A stretch of DNA of 64,000 nt from Intestinimonas sp. (GTDB lineage: Bacteria; Bacillota; Clostridia; Oscillospirales; Oscillospiraceae): positions 1-64,000 of the forward strand of contig JALCSB010000010.1 in NCBI GenBank assembly GCA_022653075.1. Direction: 5' to 3'. A program made the translations under genes and the position numbers. The stretch's first letter is position 1. Every line of letters starts with the position of its first letter. This document shows positions 1 through 8,846 of the stretch, in pieces. Below the pieces are notes generated by a model. That model was not told where the DNA came from. It made no database searches and worked only from the letters and a program-made list of their open reading frames with translations.

Positions 1-90
1 CCGAATTACGCCGCCACCAATGCGCGCCTGCGCACACAGCTAGAGCTGCTGTACGATATGGAGGCTCTTTCCGTGCAGAATATCTTTTAA
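1..90 (+). CDS. 3' end of an unidentified gene (partial)
   Basis: Only the last 29 codons lie in the window, read in frame 1 to a TAA stop. The peptide ends in LELLYDMEALSVQNIF and looks helical. It is too short to assign a family. The gene is followed at once by a strong hairpin terminator shared with the convergent pyrophosphatase gene, which supports it being a real gene end. Confidence 0.55.
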   Translation, partial: PNYAATNARLRTQLELLYDMEALSVQNIF

Positions 91-100
91 ATAAACAAAA

Positions 101-132
101 GGCCCCCCGCCGGAAACGGCGGGAGGTCTTTT
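101..132. terminator. bidirectional intrinsic terminator
   Basis: A GC-rich stem CCCGCCG/CGGCGGG with a GAAA tetraloop is flanked by TTTT on the plus side and by AAAA (TTTT on the minus strand) on the other. It can end both the partial plus-strand gene and the minus-strand pyrophosphatase gene. Confidence 0.85.
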
Positions 133-150
133 AAGATAATTCGATCCGAT

Positions 151-2235
151 TTATAGCATGCCCATCAGATTAAAGGAGAGGATAAGACCGGAAAATACGA
201 TAGACACGGTGGAACAAAGCTTGATCAGGATGTTCAAGGACGGGCCGGAAGTATCCTTAAAGGGATCGCCCACGGTGTCGCCCACAACGGCAGCCTTATG
301 GCAGGCGGAACCCTTGCCGCCATGGTGGCCGGACTCAATATACTTCTTGGCGTTGTCCCAAGCACCGCCGGCATTGGACATGAACACGGCCATGGCAAAC
401 CCGGTGATGGATACGCCGCCCAGCAGGCCCACAACGCCTTCCGCACCGAGAATCAGGCCGGTGACAATGGGGATGATAATCGCCAGCAGAGCAGGCGTGA
501 CCATCTCATGCAGAGCACCCTGGGTGCATAGGCCGACGCAGGACGCATAGTCGGGATCAACCTTGCCCTCCATAATACCGGCAATTTCTTTGAACTGACG
601 GCGGACCTCAACCACAATGGCCTGTGCGGCCGTCTGCACAGCGCTCATGGTGAAGGCGGAAAACACAAAGGTCAGCATAGCGCCGATGAACAGGCCAACC
701 AGCACGGTGGGGTTGGTGAGCTTTAGATCCATAATAATGCCCTTGGCGTCCACAATGTTTACATAGGAAACCAGCAACGCCAGCGCGGTCAGGGATGCAG
801 AGCCGATGGCAAAGCCCTTGCCGGTGGCGGCGGTGGTGTTGCCCAGGGAGTCCAGCGCATCGGTACGGTCGCGGACCTCCTCCGGCAAGCCGGACATCTC
901 GGCGATCCCGCCGGCGTTATCGGCCACAGGGCCATAGGCGTCGGTCGCCAGCGTAATGCCCAGTGTGGACAGCATGCCGACTGCGGCGATACCAATACCG
1001 TACAGGCCCATATTGTAGCTGCTGTTTCCACCGGCTGCATAGAAACTGACGATGACCGCAATGGCCACAATCAGGATGGAAGCCATGGTGGACTTCATGC
1101 CCAGAGACAGACCGCCGATAATAACGGTAGCGGAACCGGTCTCGGAAGACGCGGCCAGCTTCTGTGTGGGCTTATAGGTATCAGACGTGTAATACTCCGT
1201 AAAGTAGCCGATGGCACAGCCGGCGACCAGGCCGCACAGGATCGCCACATAGACGCCCCAGTTGCCCACGATAAAATAAGTCAGAGGCGCGGCAACAACG
1301 GCGGCCAGCACGGCGGCGGTGTATGTGCCGGTACGGAGAGACGTCAGCAGAGACTTCTGCGTTGCGTCCTCCTTCGTCTTGACGAAGAAAGAACCGATGA
1401 TCGAACAGAAAATGCCGCACACCGCAAGGGCCATCGGCAGCAGCATGCCGGCATAACCGTAGCCGGCCGCAGCACTCAGTGCGAACGTAGCCAGAATGGA
1501 ACCGACATAGGACTCATATAGGTCTGCGCCCATGCCAGCCACATCGCCCACGTTATCGCCCACATTGTCGGCAATGGTGGCGGGGTTCCGTGGATCATCC
1601 TCGGGAATACCGGCCTCGACCTTGCCAACCAGATCAGCACCCACGTCAGCGGCCTTGGTATAGATACCGCCGCCCACACGGGCAAACAGCGCCATGAAAG
1701 AAGCGCCCATGCCGTTCATGACCATAATGTTGGCCAGCACATTGGCGTTCGTAATACCGAAGGCGTAATGCAGCAGGTGATACCAGATAGAGATGTCCAG
1801 CATACCAAGCCCAACCACGGTGAAGCCCATGACGGAACCAGAAGAGAAAGCCACGCGAAGGCCCTTATTCAGGCCCTCGGAAGCCGCCTGAGCGGTGCGG
1901 GCATTGGCGTTTGTGGCGATCTTCATACCGATGAAGCCAGCCAGCATGGACCAGATACCGCCGGTCAGGAACGCAAACGGCGTAAACTCGGACAGCATCG
2001 TGCCATGGGTTGCAAAGGCCATAATGAGTAACACAACAAAGACCACCACAAATACCTTGGCAACAGTACTATACTGCCGCTTCAGGTATGCGTTGGCACC
2101 TTCACGGATGGAACCGGCAATTTTCTTCATGACGTCGGTACCTTCCGAATAGGAAAGCACCTTCCGGCTTTGGATAACGGCAAAGAGCAGCGCGCAGACC
2201 GCGCCGACTAAGCCGATCCAAAAATAGTTTTCCAA
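151..2235 (-). CDS. hppA: membrane-bound pyrophosphatase, K+-dependent type (H+ or Na+ pump)
   Basis: Hydrolyses cytoplasmic pyrophosphate and pumps H+ or Na+ across the membrane. The protein has about 694 residues, the normal length, with many membrane segments. It contains the family active-site stretch [19 protein letters not shown] and the second-half motif [16 protein letters not shown]. The alanine in GNTTAA, where K+-independent enzymes carry lysine, places it in the K+-dependent class; Na+ versus H+ specificity cannot be settled here. The ORF track extends upstream to 2580, but the start is taken as TTG at 2235, because AGGAG lies just upstream and the protein then begins MENYFWIGL, as in the family. 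It has its own promoter and a shared terminator. Confidence 0.95.
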   Translation of the reverse strand: MENYFWIGLVGAVCALLFAVIQSRKVLSYSEGTDVMKKIAGSIREGANAYLKRQYSTVAKVFVVVFVVLLIMAFATHGTMLSEFTPFAFLTGGIWSMLAGFIGMKIATNANARTAQAASEGLNKGLRVAFSSGSVMGFTVVGLGMLDISIWYHLLHYAFGITNANVLANIMVMNGMGASFMALFARVGGGIYTKAADVGADLVGKVEAGIPEDDPRNPATIADNVGDNVGDVAGMGADLYESYVGSILATFALSAAAGYGYAGMLLPMALAVCGIFCSIIGSFFVKTKEDATQKSLLTSLRTGTYTAAVLAAVVAAPLTYFIVGNWGVYVAILCGLVAGCAIGYFTEYYTSDTYKPTQKLAASSETGSATVIIGGLSLGMKSTMASILIVAIAVIVSFYAAGGNSSYNMGLYGIGIAAVGMLSTLGITLATDAYGPVADNAGGIAEMSGLPEEVRDRTDALDSLGNTTAATGKGFAIGSASLTALALLVSYVNIVDAKGIIMDLKLTNPTVLVGLFIGAMLTFVFSAFTMSAVQTAAQAIVVEVRRQFKEIAGIMEGKVDPDYASCVGLCTQGALHEMVTPALLAIIIPIVTGLILGAEGVVGLLGGVSITGFAMAVFMSNAGGAWDNAKKYIESGHHGGKGSACHKAAVVGDTVGDPFKDTSGPSLNILIKLCSTVSIVFSGLILSFNLMGML

Positions 2236-2291
2236 AATCCTCACTCCTTTGTGTTTGCCCCGCGTTCGGGGAGTTTGCAGAGTCTTTACTA

Positions 2292-2319
2292 ATCTTAGCA
2301 TATTGAACTTGTTTTTCAA
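2292..2319 (-). promoter_or_regulatory. sigma-A promoter of hppA
   Basis: Read on the minus strand: TTGAAA, a 16-base spacer, then TAAGAT with a TG two bases upstream of the -10 box (extended -10). It lies about 60 bases before the TTG start. Confidence 0.65.
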
Positions 2320-2571
2320 GGTGCAATCGTCGATTCCGTGCCAATTTTTTTGAATTTTTCTATTTGCACAAAGAAATGGGGTAAAGTGAAACTCTTTTGT
2401 GTGTTTCTCCCAACATACATAAAAGAAATTACTCCCGAGGTCTTCCGCCGGCACCGCTGATCGTGGAAAATTCGACTGCCTGGCTGCGCTTTTCCCCCAG
2501 AAACTGTGCAGTATGACAAAGAAATCTGTTGCTGCTCTTAAAAAATCAGTCATCTTCTGTCGGTTTTCCCC

Positions 2572-2600
2572 TTGCAGCATCCGGACATGTGTGCTACAAT
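2572..2600 (+). promoter_or_regulatory. sigma-A promoter of the ACT-protein gene
   Basis: TTGCAG, 17-base spacer, TACAAT, about 70 bases upstream of the ATG at 2672. It probably drives the ACT-hom-lysC group. Confidence 0.65.
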
Positions 2601-2671
2601 AAGCCTCAACGCGCGAACAAATGGCCTTGTGTCAAGGACAAAACATTTGGATTACAATGGAGGGAACAGCT

Positions 2672-3112
2672 ATGGCGCTGCCGCCAAAATACTTCGTGGT
2701 GGATGCGGATGCTCTGCCTGAGATTTTTCGCAAGGTGGCCGAGACCAAGCGGCTGCTGGAGGTCGGCGAAGCCAATACCGTTCATCAGGCCACAGGGATG
2801 ACAGGGATCAGTCGAAGCGCATTCTATAAATATAAGGATGCGGTCCGGCCGTTCAATGACATGCTCAATGGGCGCATCGTGACTTTTCAGTTCCTTCTGC
2901 GGGATGAGCCCGGTGTTCTGTCGGCCGTACTCAATGCGTTTGCCGCATCCGGCGGCAACATTCTGACGATCAATCAGAATATTCCAAGCAGCGGCTGTGC
3001 GTTGGTAACCATTGGCGCCGAAACCTCCGGCCTGCATATCCCCATTGAGGAGCTGGTCACATCGGCCGGGAAACTCACCGGAGTTGTACGGTGCGAAGTC
3101 CTCGCGGGTTAG
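2672..3112 (+). CDS. pheB: ACT domain protein, PheB/UPF0735 family
   Basis: Small protein of 146 residues. The N-terminal part (YFVVDADALPEIFRKVAETKRLLE) is a helix-turn-helix-like segment typical of the UPF0735/PheB family, and the C-terminal part from about residue 70 is an ACT domain (VTFQFLLRDEPGVLSAVLNAFAASGGNILTIN), a fold that binds amino acids. The start at ATG 2672 is chosen because GGAGGG precedes it and it gives the usual family length; the track's 2621 start lacks this. It sits 28 bases upstream of homoserine dehydrogenase, an arrangement common in Firmicutes. An amino-acid-sensing regulatory role in the aspartate or aromatic pathway is inferred and the exact function is unknown. 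Confidence 0.85.
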   Translation: MALPPKYFVVDADALPEIFRKVAETKRLLEVGEANTVHQATGMTGISRSAFYKYKDAVRPFNDMLNGRIVTFQFLLRDEPGVLSAVLNAFAASGGNILTINQNIPSSGCALVTIGAETSGLHIPIEELVTSAGKLTGVVRCEVLAG

Positions 3113-3140
3113 CTTATATTACACAACGAGGTGATTAGAT

Positions 3141-4352
3141 ATGGTGAACGTTGCGATTCTGGGCTTTGGAACTGTTGGCTCCGGCGTAGCCGAACTGCTG
3201 ACGAAAAACGGGGCCCACATCGATGAGAAGGTGGAAACGCCTGTCCGGCTTAAATACATTTTAGATGTGCGCGATTTTCCGGACAGTCCGTTTGGCAATA
3301 AGATTGTCCATGATTTTTCCGTGATCGAAAAAGATCCGGAGCTGGATATCGTCGTGGAAACCATTGGCGGTACATCGGTGGCCCTGGATTTCACAACGCG
3401 TGCGCTGTGCGCGGGGAAAAGCGTGGTCAGTTCCAACAAGGAATTGGTGGCCACCCACGGATATGAGCTCATCCAGCTGGCCGCGCAGGAAGGTGTGAGC
3501 TATCTCTTCGAGGCCAGCGTGGGTGGCGGTATTCCCATTCTGCGTCCCCTGTCCCAGTGTCTGGCGGCCAATGAACTGACCGAGATCTGCGGTATTCTAA
3601 ACGGGACGACCAATTATATCCTCACCCGTATGATTCATGCCGGGCTCTCCTTTGACGCCGCGCTGGCCGAGGCGCAGGCCAACGGCTACGCTGAAAAGGA
3701 TCCCACGGCCGATATTGAAGGTCAGGATTCCTGCCGTAAAATTTGTATTCTGGGCGCCATTGCGTTTGGCCGACATATCTACCCGGATCAGGTCCCCACG
3801 GAGGGGATCACCCATGTCACACTGGCCGATGTAGCCTATGCCGACTCCTGTGGGAAAAAGATCAAGCTGCTGGGTCGGGCGATCCGTCAGCCGGACGGCC
3901 GGGTATGTGCCTATGTGGCTCCCCATCTGCTGGACGCGGCCAACCCGCTGGCCGGAGTGGAGGACGTGTTCAACGCCATAACGGTGAAGGGTGACGCTAT
4001 CGGCGATGTTATGTTTTACGGCCGCGGTGCCGGTAAGCTGCCTACCGCCTCCGCCGTGGTAGCGGATGTGATGGACGCCGCCCGGCATATCCGCTCCCGC
4101 AAGCGGATGGAGTGGGGACCCGGTGGGGACGACGTAACCCAATCGCCCGATGGTCTGGTGTGCCCATGGTATGTCCGCGCCCGCGGCACCGCCGATGGTG
4201 CCCACGCGGCGTTTGGCGACGTGAGCTGTCTGGCCCGCGCCGGCGCGCCGTGTGAGGAAGTGGCCTTCCTTACGCCACCCATGACCCGCGCCGCTCTAAA
4301 TGAAGCGATGGGAACTTTGACACCGGAAACGGTGCTGCGTGTGCTGGTCTGA
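3141..4352 (+). CDS. hom: homoserine dehydrogenase
   Basis: Reduces aspartate semialdehyde to homoserine with NAD(P)H, the branch step to threonine and methionine. 403 residues. The N-terminal Rossmann motif is GFGTVGSGV (residues 8-16); SSNKELVA and ILNGTTNYILTRM followed by AEKDPTADIEGQDSCRK are the catalytic-domain signatures. The last 70 or so residues correspond to the position of the usual ACT domain but are weakly conserved. RBS is GAGGTG before ATG 3141. It lies between the ACT protein and aspartate kinase, forming an aspartate-family cluster. Confidence 0.96.
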   Translation: MVNVAILGFGTVGSGVAELLTKNGAHIDEKVETPVRLKYILDVRDFPDSPFGNKIVHDFSVIEKDPELDIVVETIGGTSVALDFTTRALCAGKSVVSSNKELVATHGYELIQLAAQEGVSYLFEASVGGGIPILRPLSQCLAANELTEICGILNGTTNYILTRMIHAGLSFDAALAEAQANGYAEKDPTADIEGQDSCRKICILGAIAFGRHIYPDQVPTEGITHVTLADVAYADSCGKKIKLLGRAIRQPDGRVCAYVAPHLLDAANPLAGVEDVFNAITVKGDAIGDVMFYGRGAGKLPTASAVVADVMDAARHIRSRKRMEWGPGGDDVTQSPDGLVCPWYVRARGTADGAHAAFGDVSCLARAGAPCEEVAFLTPPMTRAALNEAMGTLTPETVLRVLV

Positions 4353-4457
4353 TAGACAGACACATAGCCTGCCCTACACATAAAATAAGGTATGACTCGA
4401 TATAGTTTTGAACTCACGCCGCCCACAGGCGGCCTACATACTGGAGGTATCACCCAT

Positions 4458-5684
4458 ATGGGACTCATTGTACAGAAATTCGGCGGCTCCTCTGTGGCGG
4501 ACGCCGACCGTATCCGCAACGTGGCACGTATTATCACAGAGACTTACCGGAGAGGACACGACATGGTCGTGGTCCTCTCCGCCCAGGGGGACACCACCGA
4601 TGACCTGCTCAAAAAAGCCGGGCAGATCAACCCCAAGGCTTCCAAGCGGGAGATGGACATGCTGCTCTCCACCGGCGAACAGATGTCCTGCTCCCTGTGT
4701 GCTATGGCCATCGAGGCCATGGGATATCCCGTTATCTCCCTGACCGGCTGGCAGGCAGGCTTTCACACCACTTCTACCTATGGCAATGCCCGCATCAAAA
4801 GCATTCGTACCGAGCGCGTCCTGACCGAACTGGATAAACGGAAAATCGTCATCGTGACCGGTTTCCAGGGCTTGGATAAATCCGACGATATCACCACGCT
4901 GGGCCGTGGCGGCTCCGATACCTCCGCCGTGGCGCTGGCCGCCGTACTTCATGCCGATCTGTGTCAGATCTATACGGATGTGGACGGTGTATTCACCGCC
5001 GATCCCCGGTGCGTCACCGGTGCCAGGAAGTTGGATGAAATTACATACGACGAGATGCTGGAGCTGGCAACGCTGGGTGCGCAGGTTTTGCACAACCGGT
5101 CCGTTGAGATGGCAAAACGCTATAATGTCAACCTGGAGGTTCTCTCCAGCTTTTCCGGCAGCCCCGGCACAAAAGTCAAGGAGGTCACAAAAAACATGGA
5201 AAAACCTTATGTAAGCGGTGTGGCAAAAGATAAAAATATTGCGCGGCTTGCTCTTGTAGGGCTGCACGATCAGCCGGGTATCGCCTTCCGTATCTTCTCT
5301 TCCCTGGCCAAATACAAGATTAACGTGGACATTATTCTCCAGTCCATCGGCCGTGGGGATACCAAAGATATCAGCTTCACTGTGTGCCGCACCGATTTGG
5401 AGAAGGCGCAGGAGGTGCTGGAGGACCTTAAACCAGCGCTGCAATTTGATCATATCGACGCGACGGAGGATATCGCCAAGGTCTCGATTGTGGGTGCCGG
5501 CATGATCGACAACCCCGGCGTAGCCTCTCTGATGTTCGAGGCGCTGTATACCGCCGGCATCAACATCCGCATGATCTCCACCAGCGAGATCAAGGTCTCC
5601 GTTTTGCTGGATGAAAGCGATGCGGACCACGCCGTGCAAGCCATTCACGATCGCTTTTTCAGTGAGTTTGGCGATCTCAGCTGA
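4458..5684 (+). CDS. lysC: aspartate kinase
   Basis: Phosphorylates aspartate, the first step to lysine, threonine and methionine. 408 residues. The amino acid kinase domain starts KFGGSSVAD and carries TLGRGGSDTSAVALAA and TDVDGVFTADPR. Two C-terminal ACT domains follow (from about residues 265 and 345), which in this family bind lysine or threonine for feedback inhibition. The start is ATG 4458 with GGAGG ten bases upstream; the track's 4392 start adds 22 unsupported residues. It is 105 bases after hom, with a small GCCGCC/GGCGGC hairpin between them. Confidence 0.96.
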   Translation: MGLIVQKFGGSSVADADRIRNVARIITETYRRGHDMVVVLSAQGDTTDDLLKKAGQINPKASKREMDMLLSTGEQMSCSLCAMAIEAMGYPVISLTGWQAGFHTTSTYGNARIKSIRTERVLTELDKRKIVIVTGFQGLDKSDDITTLGRGGSDTSAVALAAVLHADLCQIYTDVDGVFTADPRCVTGARKLDEITYDEMLELATLGAQVLHNRSVEMAKRYNVNLEVLSSFSGSPGTKVKEVTKNMEKPYVSGVAKDKNIARLALVGLHDQPGIAFRIFSSLAKYKINVDIILQSIGRGDTKDISFTVCRTDLEKAQEVLEDLKPALQFDHIDATEDIAKVSIVGAGMIDNPGVASLMFEALYTAGINIRMISTSEIKVSVLLDESDADHAVQAIHDRFFSEFGDLS

Positions 5685-5695
5685 CCCCTCACGAT

Positions 5696-6313
5696 ATGGA
5701 ACTTATAAAACAGCTGGAGGACTATTCCCCCTTCAACGCGCAGGAGGAAAAAGACAGGGCGGAGCTCCTGCGGTATCTGCGTACGGAACCGGACTGTTTT
5801 ACGCGGAAGGATCATACGGCGCACATAACGGCCTCCGCCTGGGTGGTAAACCCCTGCAGGGACCGGGTACTGATGGTCTATCATAATATTTATCATTCGT
5901 GGTCCTGGCTGGGTGGTCATGCCGACGGGGACCGGAACCTTCTGACGGTAGCCGTGCGTGAGGTGCAGGAGGAGAGCGGGCTGTGCCACGTCAGGCCCGT
6001 GACGGACAATATTTTCTCCGTGGAAATCCTCACGGTGGACGGGCATGAAAAGCGGGGGACGTATATCTCCTCCCATCTCCATCTCAATGTAACCTATCTG
6101 CTGGAGGCAGATGAGATGGACCCACTGCGGGCAAAGCCGGATGAAAACAGCGGCGTAGCGTGGTTTGGCCTGGAGGAAGCCGTGGCGGCCTCTTCGGAGC
6201 CGTGGTTCCAAGCGCGAATTTACCGGAAGCTCAATAAAAAGCTTCTGCTGCTTGAGCGGGGAATTCACGCGGATAAAATGCAAAGGCCGGGTCCCGAACA
6301 CGAGACAACGTGA
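5696..6313 (+). CDS. NUDIX hydrolase
   Basis: 205 residues. The NUDIX helix reads GGHADGDRNLLTVAVREVQEESGL: the catalytic REVQEESG core is intact, but the first conserved glutamate of the GX5EX7REUXEEXGU pattern is arginine here. NUDIX enzymes cleave nucleoside diphosphates linked to another group; the substrate cannot be told from sequence. It starts 11 bases after lysC and is probably cotranscribed with it, ending at the terminator at 6322. No functional link to aspartate metabolism is evident. Confidence 0.85.
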   Translation: MELIKQLEDYSPFNAQEEKDRAELLRYLRTEPDCFTRKDHTAHITASAWVVNPCRDRVLMVYHNIYHSWSWLGGHADGDRNLLTVAVREVQEESGLCHVRPVTDNIFSVEILTVDGHEKRGTYISSHLHLNVTYLLEADEMDPLRAKPDENSGVAWFGLEEAVAASSEPWFQARIYRKLNKKLLLLERGIHADKMQRPGPEHETT

Positions 6314-6321
6314 TATCGGAA

Positions 6322-6362
6322 ACAAACCAGCATGGTCGCTCAGATGGCGCTGGTTTTGTTTT
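6322..6362 (+). terminator. intrinsic terminator after the NUDIX gene
   Basis: Arms ACAAACCAGC and GCTGGTTTTGT enclose a 17-base loop and run into TTTT. It ends the aspartate-family operon. Confidence 0.65.
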
Positions 6363-6593
6363 AGGTCGTATCGTTTCAGTTATATATTTTCAACAGTTTT
6401 TTTCTTTTTTTCTCAATATTTTTATCTATATTGTATCCCCCATTGGAGCTTATTTTCCCATCCCGAATATGATATTATGATTGCGAAACTTATCAGAAAT
6501 GATCGAAATGTGGGGCGGGTATTACTTTTTCCCCCAATATAGCAAGCCGGATCGCTTGTTCTCATACCGGTGCAGAGGCAGGGAGATGGACGG

Positions 6594-7007
6594 ATGAACC
6601 TTCTCGTCATTGACGGCCAGGGTGGCGGCTTAGGAAAACAGATTGTAGCGGCTATTGAATCCAACTTTCCGTCTATCACGGTTACAGCCGTAGGTACGAA
6701 CGCGATTGCCACCGCGGCCATGGTAAAGGCGGGCGCCAGACGGTCCGCCACTGGAGAAAACGCCGTGGTTGTGGGGTGCCGGGAAGCCGATGTGATTGTC
6801 GGTCCGATTGGAATTGTCATTGCGGATTCCCTGCTGGGAGAGATTACGCCCGCTATGGCAGCCGCAGTAGGTCAGAGCAGAGCCACACGGATTCTGATCC
6901 CTGTCAGCCACTGCAACAGTATCGTGGTGGGAGGAAAGGGGCTGTCCATCAGCAGGCTGATCAAAGACGTGGTTTTGGAACTTCAAACTCTGTATGAAAA
7001 CGCATAA
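6594..7007 (+). CDS. DUF3842 family protein
   Basis: 137 residues of unknown function. It opens MNLLVIDGQGGGLGKQIV, a glycine-rich nucleotide-binding-like loop, and continues with alternating strand/helix segments (TAVGTNAIATAAMVKAGA, VVVGCREADVIVGPIGIVIA). I recognise it as the DUF3842 family, common in Clostridia. The start is ATG 6594, with GGGAGATGG upstream, rather than the track's 6570. The 230 bases before it are AT-rich; a possible extended -10 (TGATATTAT near 6470) is the only promoter-like signal. The structured leader of the next operon begins six bases after its stop. Confidence 0.75.
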   Translation: MNLLVIDGQGGGLGKQIVAAIESNFPSITVTAVGTNAIATAAMVKAGARRSATGENAVVVGCREADVIVGPIGIVIADSLLGEITPAMAAAVGQSRATRILIPVSHCNSIVVGGKGLSISRLIKDVVLELQTLYENA

Positions 7008-7012
7008 CCAGT

Positions 7013-7112
7013 ACCGTTTTTGTCACAGGCCAGTAAAACGCAATGCTGAAGCATTGCGTAGGGAGCTGAAGCTTCCCACCCGGCCCACTTTGGACATGCT
7101 TTTTGAAACGGT
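7013..7112 (+). ncRNA. candidate riboswitch aptamer (unclassified) upstream of the methyltransferase/Opp operon
   Basis: Closing stem ACCGTTT (7013-7019) with AAACGGT (7106-7112), inner pairs GTC/GAC and GGCC (7028-7031)/GGCC (7082-7085), and inside these two hairpins with identical UGAA loops: a perfect 9-bp stem at 7038-7059 and one at 7061-7077. The 3' strand of the closing stem continues GGTGGA, which can pair instead with TCCGCC, the 5' base of the downstream terminator. That gives mutually exclusive antiterminator and terminator forms. I do not recognise a known class. A simple readthrough terminator for the DUF3842 gene is the alternative. Confidence 0.5.
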
Positions 7113-7123
7113 GGATCTTGTAG

Positions 7124-7166
7124 TCCGCCATGTATGTTAGAAAACATACATGGCGGATCTTTTTTT
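7124..7166 (+). terminator. intrinsic terminator upstream of the methyltransferase gene
   Basis: Perfect 15-bp stem TCCGCCATGTATGTT / AACATACATGGCGGA with an AGAA loop, followed by TCTTTTTTT. It is very strong and stands only 15 bases before the GTG start of the next gene, so it either ends the DUF3842 transcript or acts as a regulated attenuator. Confidence 0.85.
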
Positions 7167-7181
7167 CTGGAAAAGAGGCTG

Positions 7182-7844
7182 GTGACCATTACGAACCTTG
7201 ATTTATCTACCATTAAGGCAAGCTGGAATCGAGCGGCGCCCGGGTTTGATGCGGAGCACAGCAAGGAAAATATCCCGCTGTGGATGGAACAAATTCAGCG
7301 TCTCATGGAAAACACGGAGGGTGCCGCCTTCTTGGATGTCGGAACCGGCACCGGCTTTTTAGCGCAGATGGCCTGTCGGCTCGGCTGCAACGTGGCGGGT
7401 GCGGATCTTTCGGAGGAGATGCTGGCCCTGGCCAAAAGGAAAGCTGCTCTTCAGGGGCTTCCCATTCACTACGTGCTTTTTGACGGTGTAACCCTTCCCT
7501 TTCCCGACGGCAGCTTTGACTGCGTGGCAAACAGCCGGCTGCTGTGGACCCTTCTGGACCCGTTACGGACCTTTCGGGAGTGGCGGCGGGTTCTCCGGCC
7601 CGGCGGAATCGTACTGAGCTTTATGCGGCTTCCCAAAGTATCCTCCGGCGATGACATTTGGTATTATAACCGCCAGGTTGAACGCCGCCTCCCGCTCAAG
7701 TATGTCACGAAGCGGGAAACGGCGGAATTATTTTTAAAAGCCGGCTTTTCCAACGCGGATATCTTTGACCTACCGGTGGAACTGAGTATGGCGGAACTGA
7801 ATCCATGGTACTGCATCCGCAGTGAAAAAGAAAGGCCGATTTGA
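7182..7844 (+). CDS. class I SAM-dependent methyltransferase
   Basis: 220 residues. The SAM-binding motif I is FLDVGTGTGFLAQMA, followed by GADLSEEML (motif II) and FDCVANSRLLWTLLDP (the acidic loop and strand 4), the normal order of a class I methyltransferase. The track start at 7134 lies inside the terminator stem and is rejected; GTG at 7182, preceded by AGAGG, is used. The stop codon overlaps an ATG (TGATG) that would start the next gene. Leading an Opp/Nik ABC operon suggests that it acts on the imported ligand or on something made from it, but the substrate is unknown. Confidence 0.85.
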   Translation: MTITNLDLSTIKASWNRAAPGFDAEHSKENIPLWMEQIQRLMENTEGAAFLDVGTGTGFLAQMACRLGCNVAGADLSEEMLALAKRKAALQGLPIHYVLFDGVTLPFPDGSFDCVANSRLLWTLLDPLRTFREWRRVLRPGGIVLSFMRLPKVSSGDDIWYYNRQVERRLPLKYVTKRETAELFLKAGFSNADIFDLPVELSMAELNPWYCIRSEKERPI

Positions 7845-7910
7845 TGGAACAACGAGAAAAGCAGACTGCTGAAAAAAACTCTTCTGAGATTAATTGGGTT
7901 TTTTGTAACC

Positions 7911-8846
7911 ATGCTGATCCTCTCAGTAGTGGTTTTTTATTTTGCGCGCTGGGCCCCGGGCGATCCGTTGCAGTCCTTTTACGGCGATGCCGTGGAGAGC
8001 ATGAGTTCGGAGGAGCTTGCGGCTGCAAGAAGCCGGCTGGGTCTGGACGCACCCATCCATGTGCAGTATGTCAGGTGGCTGCAGGGCGCATTACACGGAG
8101 AATTCGGCCTGTCACTGAAATACAAGATGCCGGCCATGCGCGTGGTTTCGCCTCTGGTGGGGAATACGTTGCTGCTGGGAACTACCGCCTATCTGTTGGT
8201 GTTTCTTCTGGCCACGTTTCTGGCGGTGGCATGTGCGCTGCATGAGGACACCTGGCTTGACCGCCTAATCTGCAAAATCGGTACGGCAGTCTACTACCTC
8301 CCTCCTTTCTGGCTGGGCGTAGTCCTGGTCCTGGTCTTCAGCATCCAGCTTAAATGGCTGCCCAGCAGTGGCGCGTATGACGTGGGGAAGGCCGGAGATG
8401 TATTCAACCGGCTCCGGCATATGATCCTGCCGCTGACGGTTATGATCCTCAGCCACCTGTGGTACTACGGGTACATGATCCGTAATAAGCTGCTGGACGA
8501 ACTGCGTCAGGACTACGTGCTTCTGGCAAAGGAGAAGGGCCTGACCAAGCGCCAAATCGTATGGAAGCACTGCCTACGCAATGTGGCCCCTGCTATTGTC
8601 AACATTATGGCCATCTCCATTCCCCACGTGCTGAGCGGCACGTATATCGCCGAGTCCGTGTTTAACTATCCCGGAATCGGTGCGCTGTCCGTGGCGAGTG
8701 CAAAATATCACGATTACAATCTGCTCATGATCCTGGTCCTGATTACGGGAGCACTGGTAATTCTAAGCAGTATTCTTGCGCAGACGGTCAGCGAGATCAT
8801 CGACCCGCGTATAAAGGAAACGGGGGTGTCCGCATGGCAGAGGTAA
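7911..8846 (+). CDS. Opp/Dpp/Nik-type ABC importer permease 1
   Basis: Inner-membrane permease of the DppB/NikB family, with the usual WAPGDP motif near the N-terminus and the EAA loop EKGLTKRQIVWKHCLRN near residue 205. From ATG 7911 the first membrane helix is cut short. The same frame continues upstream without an ATG, GTG or TTG as LLKKTLLRLIGFFVTM. A better start, ATG 7844 in a TGATG overlap with the methyltransferase and with AAAGG upstream, is one base out of frame across a run of seven As at 7872-7878. The true N-terminus therefore probably begins at 7844 if one A is an error or is skipped; see findings. Confidence 0.88.
   Translation: MLILSVVVFYFARWAPGDPLQSFYGDAVESMSSEELAAARSRLGLDAPIHVQYVRWLQGALHGEFGLSLKYKMPAMRVVSPLVGNTLLLGTTAYLLVFLLATFLAVACALHEDTWLDRLICKIGTAVYYLPPFWLGVVLVLVFSIQLKWLPSSGAYDVGKAGDVFNRLRHMILPLTVMILSHLWYYGYMIRNKLLDELRQDYVLLAKEKGLTKRQIVWKHCLRNVAPAIVNIMAISIPHVLSGTYIAESVFNYPGIGALSVASAKYHDYNLLMILVLITGALVILSSILAQTVSEIIDPRIKETGVSAWQR

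Larger units (their letters stand above)
2236..2671. other. divergent intergenic region between hppA and the ACT-protein gene
   Basis: 436 bases without a convincing gene. It holds one promoter for each flanking gene (listed separately) and, in the hppA leader, a small CCCCG/CGGGG hairpin. The ORFs drawn across it lack ribosome sites and family resemblance. The central part from about 2330 to 2560 shows nothing further that I can recognise. Confidence 0.6.

Noticed and set aside
2236-2580. N-terminal extension of the pyrophosphatase ORF
   Set aside because: The extra 115 residues lack hydrophobic or family sequence and span the hppA promoter and ribosome site; TTG 2235 fits the family start.
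7013-7112. Reading the leader as a known cobalamin or NiCo riboswitch
   Set aside because: No B12 box (AGYCAGGAGACC), no cobalamin core, and no repeated G-rich junction motifs that I associate with NiCo. Left unclassified.
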